64,000 bases of DNA, taken from the NCBI GenBank assembly GCA_963701435.1, contig CAVPAL010000007.1, forward strand, positions 496,001-560,000, in the 5' to 3' direction. A program made the translations under genes and the position numbers. Origin of the DNA: JAACFF01 sp963701435. GTDB taxonomy: Bacteria; Chloroflexota; Anaerolineae; Promineifilales; Promineifilaceae. Positions within the stretch are counted from its first letter, which is position 1. The number at the start of each line of letters is the position of its first letter. A model generated the notes under the pieces. That model was not told the origin of the DNA and did no database searches. It saw nothing but the letters and a program-made list of their open reading frames with translations. Shown piece by piece: positions 52,563 to 61,324 of this stretch.

Positions 52563-54875
52563 TCAATCCGGCAATTTTGACGATTGTCGCACGGGCAGCA
52601 GCACCGTTTCGCGTAACATTGACGCCATGGCTGTACTGCGCTGTTTCACAATCAAAACTGGACAAGATGCCTGTTCCGCTACCTGTTGGGCAACATTGCC
52701 CATCAATAAATTGCGGAACAGCGGTTCTTTTGTAGCGCCAATAATAATCATGTCACAATCCTGCGCTGCGGCCAGAATGCCGTTTAGCGGCGTTTCAGCC
52801 GAAACGATGCGCTTTTCCAGATTATCATATGTCACGCCCTCATTGGCGCGCCGGAAAGCATTTTCCGCTCTTGCTTGCGCCCGTACAGGGTCGCTGTTGG
52901 GGAGCGTTACATGCAGCAAAACAATTTGGGTCGTTTCTTTTGTGCTGCGCGCGAGGGAAACGGCCGTTAGCAACGCCAGACGCCCATTCGGCCCACCCGC
53001 AACCGGCGCCAAAATGCGGTGCAGTTTCTCAACCGGGTTGGTTCGCACCACAATCACATCGGCCGGAGGATTGGCCACCACCGGATCGATAACCGAACCA
53101 AAAAGACGTTCATTGGAACCCGACTCACCCGGCCAGCCGAATAAGATTAGATCGCTTGCATTTTCGGCAACCGTTTTTCTGACCGCTTCAGGCACCGAGC
53201 GTCCCAAACGCAGCATGGTATGCACAGGGACGTCTAACTGCTTACCTTCTTTAATCACCTTTTCCAAAATAGGGCGGCGTTCTTTGAGAATGTAACGGCC
53301 GTGTGAAAGGTGTAAAGTTGACGGCACTTTGATCACGTTTAAAGCCAACACATCACCGCCGCGATCGCGAGCCAGCAAACTGGCCAGCCAGCCCAACTCT
53401 GCTGCCTGGGTTTCATCTGCGACTGGCACCAGCACCGAATAATTGACAGAAACCAGCGTTTCTTCATGCAGAATCTCTTTCGGCCGTTGCAGTTCCTCTT
53501 TATTTTTAAAATAACCCCAATACAAAAAAGCCCCGACGGCAAGCCACAAGAGCGTCACAATACCAACACGACCCGTCTCAACCGCCAGAAAAATTGCCAG
53601 CGCCAGATTTGTTACGACGCCAATTACGGCCGGCCAGGGGAAAAAAGGCACTCTGAATCCGCGTTCCATGTCGGGACGCCGCTGGCGTAAAGTCATCAGG
53701 GTAATATTCACCTGTGCAAACATGATCAGAAACATGACGTCGGCCGCTTTTGCGACCTCATCAATTGGCAAGGAAAACGCCATGACAATAATCAACACAG
53801 CGGAAATCGCGATGGCCCAATAGGGCGTGTGCATTTGGGGGTGAATACGGCCGAATACGGCCGGCAAATTGTGATCGCGTCCCATGGCAAACGAAACGCG
53901 GGAGGAAGAATAAATCGTCGCGTTCAGCGCCGACATCGTAGACGCCAAACCGCTGATCAAAATCAAAATGCCGCCCCAGCGCCCCATAAACTGTTCCGCC
54001 GCGCGCACAATCGCCACTTCGCGCGCCTGAGCCAGGTAATCCCAAACGGGAATATCGCCTGCTTCCGGGGGAACACGCACCGCGCCAATCGCCACGATCG
54101 CTACGAAAACATAAATGATGACGACAATGATGATCGAAATGAAGATTGCGCGCGGAATATTGCGCATCGGGTTCTTAACTTCCTCACCGCTTTGGGCAAT
54201 AATTTCGTACCCTTCAAATGCGATGAAGGTGAGGCCCATTGCTACAAAAACGCCCCCAAGACCATTCGCCAGAAAATTGTCAGTGAACACATTCAGGTTG
54301 GGATTCAAAAACATGGCGCGCAAACCCAGAACAATAAATATGCCCAGGATGATCACTTTGGCGATGGTGACAATATTGCCAATCATGCCGGTTTCACTGG
54401 CGCCGCGATAGTTTATAAAGGCAAAGAGCGCCACAATCATGGTCATAAAAATCAGCGTCAGGGTATGGGCATAGGTTTGTACTTCCGGAATGCCCAGCGA
54501 GATCATCTCGACTGCAAAACGGCCGAATCCCAATCCATATAACGAGCAGGCCACGGCGTGGGCAAACCAGCTCATCCAGCCGGCCAGAAAACCCTGCGTG
54601 CCGCCCATACCCACTTTAACCCACAAATAACCCCCGCCCGCCTCCGGAAAAGCTGAGCCTAACTCGGCATAGGATAACGCCGTGAAGGTAGTCACAATGC
54701 CGTTTAAAAAGAACGCCAAAACCAGCGCCGGGCCGGCTTCGCCTGCGGCGATACCGGTTAAAACAAAAATGCCGGCGCCAATCATTGCACCGACCCCAAT
54801 CATTGTTATATCAAGCAAGCTCAGGGTTCGATCGAGTGTAACCCCTTCATGGGTTTGCGAAATGCCTGTACCCAT
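52563..54875 (-). CDS. APC-family amino acid permease fused to two UspA domains
   Basis: 770 residues from ATG 54875, with AAGGAGA upstream; a longer frame from 54941 lacks such a site. The permease part has 12 helices starting DITMIGVGAMIGAGIFVLTG and GPALVLAFFLNGIVT, with VGMGGTQGFLAGWMSWFAH and AFEGYEIIAQSGEEVKNPMRNIP. The cytoplasmic tail has two universal stress protein domains (about 490-640 and 640-770; second: VLLHVTLPNSDP, GATKEPLFRNLLMGNVAQQVAEQASCPVLIV). Fusion suggests gating by nucleotide or stress state. Its substrate is not predictable. The neighbour 50153-52375 has a similar plan but a different permease family. Confidence 0.9.
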   Translation of the reverse strand: MGTGISQTHEGVTLDRTLSLLDITMIGVGAMIGAGIFVLTGIAAGEAGPALVLAFFLNGIVTTFTALSYAELGSAFPEAGGGYLWVKVGMGGTQGFLAGWMSWFAHAVACSLYGLGFGRFAVEMISLGIPEVQTYAHTLTLIFMTMIVALFAFINYRGASETGMIGNIVTIAKVIILGIFIVLGLRAMFLNPNLNVFTDNFLANGLGGVFVAMGLTFIAFEGYEIIAQSGEEVKNPMRNIPRAIFISIIIVVIIYVFVAIVAIGAVRVPPEAGDIPVWDYLAQAREVAIVRAAEQFMGRWGGILILISGLASTMSALNATIYSSSRVSFAMGRDHNLPAVFGRIHPQMHTPYWAIAISAVLIIVMAFSLPIDEVAKAADVMFLIMFAQVNITLMTLRQRRPDMERGFRVPFFPWPAVIGVVTNLALAIFLAVETGRVGIVTLLWLAVGAFLYWGYFKNKEELQRPKEILHEETLVSVNYSVLVPVADETQAAELGWLASLLARDRGGDVLALNVIKVPSTLHLSHGRYILKERRPILEKVIKEGKQLDVPVHTMLRLGRSVPEAVRKTVAENASDLILFGWPGESGSNERLFGSVIDPVVANPPADVIVVRTNPVEKLHRILAPVAGGPNGRLALLTAVSLARSTKETTQIVLLHVTLPNSDPVRAQARAENAFRRANEGVTYDNLEKRIVSAETPLNGILAAAQDCDMIIIGATKEPLFRNLLMGNVAQQVAEQASCPVLIVKQRSTAMASMLRETVLLPVRQSSKLPD

Positions 54876-55109
54876 CAAATCTCCTTCAATCCAGACATAT
54901 CTAATAAAACAGGCATGGATAATCTGGTAAGATCTCACCATGCCGCCCGATTAATATTACCTGATACTGGCAGTAACATAAAAAAATGGTATCTATTCAG
55001 GTACCTGTAAAAGATCATGTCAAACTATCTGAAATCGTTTTGACAGGCTTTAACAGGCTCGCTAAACTCTCATGTGTATGGCAAACTGCGAAAGAAGGAG
55101 CTTTAGACA

Positions 55110-55487
55110 GTGGAGACAATTGTTAACATTCATACGGTGCTGAAAAATACAGTCTGGCTTTTTTTCTTATTCCTGGGTCTATGGGGCGCTTTTCGCGCCA
55201 TTCGCGGGCAGGGCATAAACGCCAGCTATCTGGGCGCGGCCGTAATTGGCCAGGTGTTGGTTGTGATTCAGGTAATTCTGGGCGCTGTTTTGTTTTTGGG
55301 GGGACGCAGCGACGCGCTGACCAGGCCATATATGCATTATTTGTATGCTGCTTTTGCGCTGGTGTTTTTGCCGTTTGTTTATTTGTATTGGCTGCGCGGC
55401 GACGATTCCAACCGCGCGCAGTGGGTGATGACGTTTTCGACCTTGTTTTTATTTGGCACGATTGTGCGTTTTGGGCAGGCGTTTTAG
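55110..55487 (+). CDS. Small four-helix membrane protein of unknown function
   Basis: 125 residues with GTG start and AAGGAG upstream. Four hydrophobic helices (about 10-28, 39-62, 75-97, 106-124), with short loops RAIRGQG and YWLRGDDSN. It resembles small uncharacterised membrane proteins of Chloroflexota; no functional motif is visible. It lies between the divergent permease and the convergent N-acetyltransferase gene. Confidence 0.72.
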   Translation: METIVNIHTVLKNTVWLFFLFLGLWGAFRAIRGQGINASYLGAAVIGQVLVVIQVILGAVLFLGGRSDALTRPYMHYLYAAFALVFLPFVYLYWLRGDDSNRAQWVMTFSTLFLFGTIVRFGQAF

Positions 55488-55498
55488 ATGGTTCTCAA

Positions 55499-56317
55499 TC
55501 AGGTCTTTTTTAACGCAGCAAAGGCGGCGCTAATAGTTACGGCATCTATGTCAAATTTGTTGGAAACGGCCGTTACCACATCATTTTCATCATCCTCCAG
55601 CCAATAATCCAGCCGCTGCCCGTCGTGGAATGCTTCCAACCGAAACGGCCGATCGGCCGAATTAAAACGCCACAAGCGCTCCTCCACAACTTTATTAACC
55701 ACGATACGATCTAAAAAGTAACCGTCCGGCCCATAATCGGCTGCGGTCGCCTGCCGGTAAACGCCTTCAGGAACCGGCGTATCAATCAGGGTGAAGGCAT
55801 CACGCTGCGGATGTGGATCGCGATTAATCCGGTAGCGGGATGAACCCTCCGGAATCACCGTGTAGCGCATAAATGCCGTTGGGCGCGTGATGGTTCCACG
55901 CGGGCTGATTGGCAGGGGCGCATGCACAGGTAAGCCCACATCGACCAGCCACTTCTGTCCGGCGAGCAAAATGATGATGGCGGTGTGGCAGCCAATGGAA
56001 TCCCCCATATTATTGATGGTTAAATAGCCGGCGTAGCCTTGGCTTTGCAGCAAGGTAAAAAAGGCATAATTGCTTTCAAAACAGGTGCCGCCGCCGCCCA
56101 GCGTAATGGCTTCCTGCCAGAATTTGTCGGGCCAGCGCGGATAAACGGCCGTTTGCGGCAAACGCGCCCGCCGCGCAATACGAAAAGCGCTTTCCCAGGG
56201 GACTTTGCGGATATAGGCGTTGACCAGCCTATCCAGGAAAAAGCGGTCGGGTGCGGTGGGTTGCAGGTTGAGGTGCTGTAGAACGGCCGTTTGCTGTTCA
56301 GTTGATAAATTCATCAA
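55499..56317 (-). CDS. Arylamine N-acetyltransferase-like protein
   Basis: 272 residues, the usual length of bacterial NAT enzymes. The Cys-His-Asp triad is in place: Cys in GGGGTCFESNYAF (about residue 75), His in IGCHTAIIILL (about 115) and Asp in WLVDVGLPVHAPLP (about 130). The N-terminal FLDRLVNAYIRKVPWES matches the family start. It moves acetyl from acetyl-CoA to arylamines or hydrazines, although several bacterial relatives act in secondary metabolism. Confidence 0.88.
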   Translation of the reverse strand: MMNLSTEQQTAVLQHLNLQPTAPDRFFLDRLVNAYIRKVPWESAFRIARRARLPQTAVYPRWPDKFWQEAITLGGGGTCFESNYAFFTLLQSQGYAGYLTINNMGDSIGCHTAIIILLAGQKWLVDVGLPVHAPLPISPRGTITRPTAFMRYTVIPEGSSRYRINRDPHPQRDAFTLIDTPVPEGVYRQATAADYGPDGYFLDRIVVNKVVEERLWRFNSADRPFRLEAFHDGQRLDYWLEDDENDVVTAVSNKFDIDAVTISAAFAALKKT

Positions 56318-56388
56318 TCCTCCCGCAGATGAAAGCGCCAGGTAACTATTCAGGTACCCGGGAGACCTGTCAGGTTTGGCTTAGATTT

Positions 56389-58293
56389 TCAAACAAACCA
56401 CCAGATTAGAAAACCAAGCGCCCCAAGGTACACCAACGGATAAACCCAATCCAATACCGAATCGATCCGATCGGCCAACTCGCCCTGCCCGGCCATTTCC
56501 ATCCGCTTCAGCCAGACATTATAAATGACCACCAGCGCATTAATGACAAACATCACCACCATGATGCCGTCCAGAAACGTCAGGTAGCCCAGGCGGGGGT
56601 AGTTATCGGATAGGCTGAAACTGAAGGCGATAAACAGCAATAAATTGGCGCTGGCGACTTCAATCCGGCGCGTATAGTCCTTGAGAAAAAAGGTGATCCA
56701 GGAAACCAGGATGATCAATATAATGGGCACAAAGATAAAAAATACGTAGTAATTCAGATGGCGGGGCGCGTCAAACTGAAAGGTAAAGCGCGAAAAAAAA
56801 GCGCCGCTGGTTGACTGCTCGGTTGTCACGCCGGTTTCAAAATTCGTCAGAATGAACTCGTCTTCGCCATGTTCCGTGCTGATACTGCTAAAACCCTCCA
56901 GTTCTGAATACACGTAATACTCCTCCGGAAAGATGGAATCAACGCGGATATAGAAGGTTTCACGGTCAAAAGGAAACTGCCGAAAATCAAAATCGACCTG
57001 AAAGTCCGTCGTAAAGCGCTCAAAAAAGATGACGTGACCATCGGAAAAAATAACTACATCTTTATTTTGCGTCCAGCGGTTACCCTGCTGGTTCTGAAAG
57101 CTGAAATCAGGCCAGTTTGCGTTGGTTTCGGCCAGGAAATTATTGAAACTTGTGCCGGTCAGAGTGATAAAATCACAGTCACACGTCTCGGGATTGAACG
57201 CCAGAGCGGGATCGGTCCACTCCATGCGGGCGCTGGCAACGGCCGTAAAAAATTCGCGCTCCTGGTCCACATCCACAATCTGCTCCAGCCGGACGCCTAC
57301 CTGCACTTCGATCGGCTCGCGCACCACCGTGCGCCCACCGCTCTCGACCACCCCTTCCAGCAGTTCCGGCGTATTCACCCCCACCAACAGGATGTAGTCA
57401 CCGGCGCTGGGGTTTTCCGCACAGCAAGCGGCAATTTCGAGGCGGTGGTTGCGGGCCGCCACAGGAAAGGTATACGTCAGGCTGGCCTGGGCGTTGCTGC
57501 CCGTCAGATTGTCGCTGCGCAGCGGCTTGTCGGTGAAGTTTTTCAGCACCAGGGAGGGTTTAAGATCGCCGGACGTTGCCTGAATCGTCACGTAGAGCGT
57601 ATCGCCGGCTTTCATATCGTTGAGTTCAAAGAAGGTCGCGGCGCGCTCGGCCGTGAACGCGCCTGTAATTTCCTGCGCCCCCACGTCGGGCGGCGTGGCG
57701 TCTGTGTCCAGCACGGCCAGTACCGTGTCGGTAGGCGCGCCGCTTCCGGTCAGGACCTGCGGCGCGTCCAGCCCAATCTGCAGGCGATAGTCGCCAAACG
57801 TTTGCCCGCCCAGCATCGAGAGCGCGCCGGCGACCAGTAAACGATAGGCGCCATCAGCGGGAATCTCATATTCAAAAGCCGCCGACAGCCCGCCGCCGCC
57901 GTCGTCGTCCCAGACCAGCGCAAATTCATCGCGCACGGCCTCCAGCGCCAGCAGCGGGTCCGACTCTTCGGCCAGAGCTTGATCAAGGGTGGATTCAAGC
58001 TGCTTTTCGAGCGTCTCGGGATCAACGGCCGCTTCCACCAATCCCACAATCGGGTCCAGGTTGCCGGACGCGGTGGTCGCGTACACGCTCAGGCGCTGCC
58101 CGGCCTGCAAATCGGGCAGCAAGTAAAACACCACTTCTCCCGCTTCAATTCGGCCGGTAAGCTCCTGTACTGCGCCATCTTCCTGGGCGGCGGCGGGGCC
58201 GGCGCCGGCGATTGCTGTCCAGCCCAGCAACGCCAGCAACATGACCACTAAAGAAATTGGCGCGCTTTTTGGCAAAGGCCACACTTTCAACAT
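56389..58293 (-). CDS. Pentameric ligand-gated ion channel homologue with two N-terminal domains
   Basis: 634 residues from ATG 58293, placed by GAGGAG and by the signal peptide (PISLVVMLLALLG, ending AAAQED); the longer frame to 58488 is not signal-like. Two repeat domains with PPC-like strands (LQAGQRLSVYATTASGNLDP; MKAGDTLYVTIQATSGDLKP) span about 40-330. The Cys-loop-receptor ligand-binding fold follows (WTDPALAF, ANWPDFSFQNQQGN, FSDGHVIFFERFTTDFQVDF, FRQFPFDRETFYIRVDS). Then four pore helices: NYYVFFIFVPIILIILVSWI, RIEVASANLLLFIAFSF (pore helix with Glu at the inner end), GIMVVMFVINALVVIYNVWL, and a C-terminal WVYPLVYLGALGFLIWWF. Extra N-terminal domains recall the bacterial channel DeCLIC. 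Ligand and ion selectivity unknown. Base composition is GC-rich. Confidence 0.88.
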   Translation of the reverse strand: MLKVWPLPKSAPISLVVMLLALLGWTAIAGAGPAAAQEDGAVQELTGRIEAGEVVFYLLPDLQAGQRLSVYATTASGNLDPIVGLVEAAVDPETLEKQLESTLDQALAEESDPLLALEAVRDEFALVWDDDGGGGLSAAFEYEIPADGAYRLLVAGALSMLGGQTFGDYRLQIGLDAPQVLTGSGAPTDTVLAVLDTDATPPDVGAQEITGAFTAERAATFFELNDMKAGDTLYVTIQATSGDLKPSLVLKNFTDKPLRSDNLTGSNAQASLTYTFPVAARNHRLEIAACCAENPSAGDYILLVGVNTPELLEGVVESGGRTVVREPIEVQVGVRLEQIVDVDQEREFFTAVASARMEWTDPALAFNPETCDCDFITLTGTSFNNFLAETNANWPDFSFQNQQGNRWTQNKDVVIFSDGHVIFFERFTTDFQVDFDFRQFPFDRETFYIRVDSIFPEEYYVYSELEGFSSISTEHGEDEFILTNFETGVTTEQSTSGAFFSRFTFQFDAPRHLNYYVFFIFVPIILIILVSWITFFLKDYTRRIEVASANLLLFIAFSFSLSDNYPRLGYLTFLDGIMVVMFVINALVVIYNVWLKRMEMAGQGELADRIDSVLDWVYPLVYLGALGFLIWWFV

Positions 58294-58569
58294 AAATTGT
58301 TTTCTCCTCAATGCCAATAACGAACGGTTTTGACTTATTTTACACAATAAAGCGTTTTGGGGAATTTGCGGTACAGGCGTATCAACGCAGCAAACAAAAT
58401 GTTTCAAGCAATTGGCGTCCAAAATTTTTGTTACGGCCGTGTCTGAACCGGCTGGCGGCGGTCGAAAACTGGCCGTTTGAGCTTCCATTTTGCCGCCATT
58501 TCTTGTATTATGACCAAAAACAAAAATCCCGAAAAACGGGACTTAGACAAGTTGTGCCAAGAAGCACAA
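58294..58569. other. Gap without recognisable gene
   Basis: Upstream of the ion channel gene I see only its likely promoter region and two ACGGCCGT words (about 58433-58440 and, further on, 58798-58805). No open frame with a ribosome site fits here. Confidence 0.4.
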
Positions 58570-58732
58570 GCTATCTGGATAATTTGACAGATGTCCTCGG
58601 CCGTGAGTGTGGGCAGCGTACCAGATTCTGCGGGCTGCGGGCGCGTCGAATAATTTGCTGCAGAATCGCATCCTGTTTATCTGATATTTCTATTTGTGGC
58701 GGCACTCGCCCTCGTGGTATTTTTTGTCTCAT
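58570..58732 (-). pseudogene. Possible IS630-like transposase remnant
   Basis: From an ATG at 58732 the minus strand reads MRQKIPRGRVPPQIEISDKQ, then DAILQQIIRRARSPQNLVRC; after one frame change TLTAEDICQIIQIA continues. The R-x-R-x-SPQ-x-L/V pattern is that of the start of IS630-type transposases (usually followed by a helix-turn-helix). No more of the gene is present. This is a short relic; the family call rests on about 30 residues. Confidence 0.35.
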
Positions 58733-58831
58733 GTTGTCGTAATATCAGACTGTTGTTTTTAGAAAAACTGTCCTAAAAATGGTTTCCGGGCTGATAAACG
58801 GCCGTTTCCCCATTTACACCCCCTCAACATA

Positions 58832-58860
58832 CGTATAATAGGTATAATACCAATAATACG
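58832..58860 (+). promoter_or_regulatory. Operator overlapping the promoter of the toxin-antitoxin operon
   Basis: CGTATAATAGGTATAATACC (58832-58851) plus AATAATACG (58852-58860) forms an imperfect palindrome of 29 bases centred on GGTATAATACC, and it contains two TATAAT hexamers. It ends 16 bases before the antitoxin ATG. Phd/YefM antitoxins repress their own operon by binding palindromes at the -10, so this is the expected autoregulatory site. Confidence 0.72.
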
Positions 58861-58875
58861 CATAAGGAGTTGATT

Positions 58876-59181
58876 ATGACACAAGTAAGCATCAGTGAAG
58901 CCAGCCGCAACCTGTCTCACTGGATAAACAAAGCCAGCTACGGCCGTGACCTCATCTTTGTTACTTCTCGTGGCAAACCTAAAGCCGTCATCATTGGCGC
59001 TGAAACCTTTGCTGCCCTGGTGGGGATGCAGGAATATGCTCACCGTGAACTACAACCTGCTGAAACATTCCGCCATGAATTTCGCACAGCTTTGGCAGAA
59101 GCAGGTTACCAAACCAGCGATGACATGATTGCCCTTGTTCAGGAAGTCAAAAAAGAAGCTGCCTCTGAACAAAATAGTTAA
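58876..59181 (+). CDS. Phd/YefM-family antitoxin
   Basis: About 101 residues from ATG 58876 (AAGGAG upstream; the TTG at 58870 is an unlikely start). The N-terminal DNA-binding domain has VSISEASRNLSHWINKA and the LIFVTSRGKPKAVIIGAETF hairpin typical of Phd/YefM antitoxins. The C-terminal half (ETFRHEFRTALAEAGYQ, KKEAASEQNS) should be the disordered toxin-binding tail. It lies 14 bases before the PIN-domain toxin gene, forming one operon. Confidence 0.9.
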   Translation: MTQVSISEASRNLSHWINKASYGRDLIFVTSRGKPKAVIIGAETFAALVGMQEYAHRELQPAETFRHEFRTALAEAGYQTSDDMIALVQEVKKEAASEQNS

Positions 59182-59195
59182 TCATCTGACATAAT

Positions 59196-59660
59196 ATGCC
59201 CACAAAAACACCGCTTCGCCTCTTTCTCGATACCAATATTTATATCATTGGTGCCGCTTTAGATGATAGCCCGGAGGCCCGTATTCTCAATTGGGCTGGA
59301 TTTGCGGGAGAACCAGAGCAGCCAGTAGAAATCGTTGTCTCTGATGCGCTTTTTGGGCAAATATTACGTGTTGCCAAAAGATTGCAAGGCAAAGATTGGG
59401 GCGGTGAAATCCTGGCCTATATCTGGCGCGGTATGAATGTGGATTATGTGATATTGGATAGTGATGAAATCAAGATTCTGCTGGCGGATGGCGTGATCCC
59501 GCGAGAAGATGTAGACATTTATTTGACGGCCAAAACAGGGCGGGTAGACTGTTTTGTTTCAGCTAATCGTGAATTGGTGCAGGTGTTAGCAGCACAAACT
59601 GGCGCTTTTGAATGCTTGTCTGCCCCCGAATTTGTGGCTAAATATATGGAGGTGCTATGA
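59196..59660 (+). CDS. PIN-domain toxin (VapC-like ribonuclease)
   Basis: 154 residues. The PIN fold starts with the first acidic residue in LFLDTNIYIIGAALDDSPEA and shows further acidic positions in DSDEIKILLADGV and the DVDIYLTAKTGRVDCFVSANREL region (Asp before CFVSANR). These make the Mg2+ site of a VapC-like endonuclease that cleaves tRNA or mRNA when its antitoxin is degraded. The partner is the Phd/YefM protein just upstream. Confidence 0.87.
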   Translation: MPTKTPLRLFLDTNIYIIGAALDDSPEARILNWAGFAGEPEQPVEIVVSDALFGQILRVAKRLQGKDWGGEILAYIWRGMNVDYVILDSDEIKILLADGVIPREDVDIYLTAKTGRVDCFVSANRELVQVLAAQTGAFECLSAPEFVAKYMEVL

Positions 59661-59662
59661 CA

Positions 59663-59748
59663 GCAACAACCTTACCCTGGTGACGCGCAATCTGTCTGAT
59701 TTTGCGGAGTTTTCAGGTTTGAGAGTGGAAAACTGGTTTGTGGCTTGA
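59663..59748 (+). pseudogene. C-terminal remnant of a second VapC-type toxin
   Basis: Read in the frame S-N-N-L, this stretch gives NLTLVTRNLSDFAEFSGLRV and then ENWFVA and a stop. That is the conserved end of FitB/VapC PIN proteins (VTRN, then DF). Nothing of the upstream two thirds is present, so it is a deletion scar next to the intact pair. Confidence 0.7.
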
Positions 59749-59757
59749 TCGTCAGGT

Positions 59758-60036
59758 TTGCAAAACCATAACTCCGCGTTTTGGGAGATTAGAGATTGGG
59801 CTGCTTCAATCTTCACTGATGGCATCCCACTGCTTTTCCACACCGCCAAAGGGTGGCCGCGCGTGAAGCAGTTATGGGTGGCGCGCATCATTGGCTGGTT
59901 TACGGATTGGCAGACGACCGGAACGCTTGAAAATGTCTGGCCAAAAAACGGCCGTGCCGCACTGCGCGATTTAGACCGCTACCTGCGTGCTATCTGGCTG
60001 GAGTGCTGTGGTCACTGTCCATTAGATTTACAATAA
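59758..60036 (+). pseudogene. Truncated gene with LRAIWLECCGH motif
   Basis: 92 residues in the frame starting at 59758. The end has LRDLDRYLRAIWLECCGHC, a motif seen at the start or centre of larger uncharacterised proteins (IS1096 passenger/pRiA4b-type relatives carry R-x-x-W-L-E-C-C-G-H). It stops right after that motif. The first part (FWEIRDWAASIFTDGIP, AKGWPRVKQLWVARIIG) is unfamiliar. No clear ribosome site. Probably the broken front of a longer gene. Confidence 0.5.
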
Positions 60037-60037
60037 T

Positions 60038-60061
60038 GCCGCCTGCAAGGGCGGCTTTTTT
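60038..60061 (+). terminator. Terminator at the end of the relic region
   Basis: GCCGCC (60038-60043), loop TGCAAG, GGCGGC (60050-60055), then TTTTTT. It separates the scar region from the sulfur-type cluster. Confidence 0.88.
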
Positions 60062-60267
60062 GGCGCAGCTCTGTCCCCTTTGCGGGGGACAATAAAATCC
60101 CCTTCTGCGGTGATGCTTTTGCGCTGGTTTTGCGCTAAAATTGCCCATCAATCAAAAGCACTTTTAGATTGGCGCAAATTAGCGCCTTTTTCGCGGCAAT
60201 TCGGATGAATTTGCTGCACTTTTTCAAGCGACAGCGCCCGCACCTGAAATTCTGGAGATGAGCGGAT

Positions 60268-60549
60268 TTGAAGTTAGAAACGATCACCCCCGATAAATGT
60301 CTCGACCTCTCCGGCTTACGCTGTCCGCATCTCCTCATCGCCGCCATCGAAGCGCTGCAAACCTTACCCCCTGACCACATCCTGCAAATCACCGCCACCG
60401 ACCTGAACGCCCCTTCCAGCCTGAGCGCCTGGGCGCGCCAAAGCGGCAATCCGCTGCTGGATGTCTATCCGGAAAACGACCATTTTATTTTTCTTCTACA
60501 GCGACGCCAACCGGCGTCCTTAACCCAAACAAAGGAGCCAAAAACTTAA
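60268..60549 (+). CDS. TusA/SirA-family sulfur carrier-like protein
   Basis: 93 residues from a TTG start; the only ATG nearby (60257) is out of frame and gives 12 codons. Motif CLDLSGLRCPHLLIAAIEAL with the conserved Cys; the usual CPxP reads CPHL, so the second Pro is missing. TusA proteins carry persulfide on this Cys and often accompany molybdopterin oxidoreductases of sulfur or formate metabolism. The gene ends just as the iron-sulfur gene begins (TAA then ATG), so it is co-transcribed. Confidence 0.8.
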   Translation: MKLETITPDKCLDLSGLRCPHLLIAAIEALQTLPPDHILQITATDLNAPSSLSAWARQSGNPLLDVYPENDHFIFLLQRRQPASLTQTKEPKT

Positions 60550-61290
<741 letters not shown>

Positions 61291-61324
61291 GGCACAGCGA
61301 TTCGCACGCCGCAGACGCAGGGCC

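Noticed and set aside
53829..54542. 237-residue plus-strand frame inside the APC permease gene
   Set aside because: Antisense shadow of membrane helices, with Asn/His-rich low-complexity composition and no start signal.
57034..57840. 268-residue open frame on the plus strand inside the ion channel gene
   Set aside because: It is antisense to a well-supported protein, has no ribosome site and encodes a His/Arg/Gly-rich composition typical of a shadow frame in GC-rich DNA.
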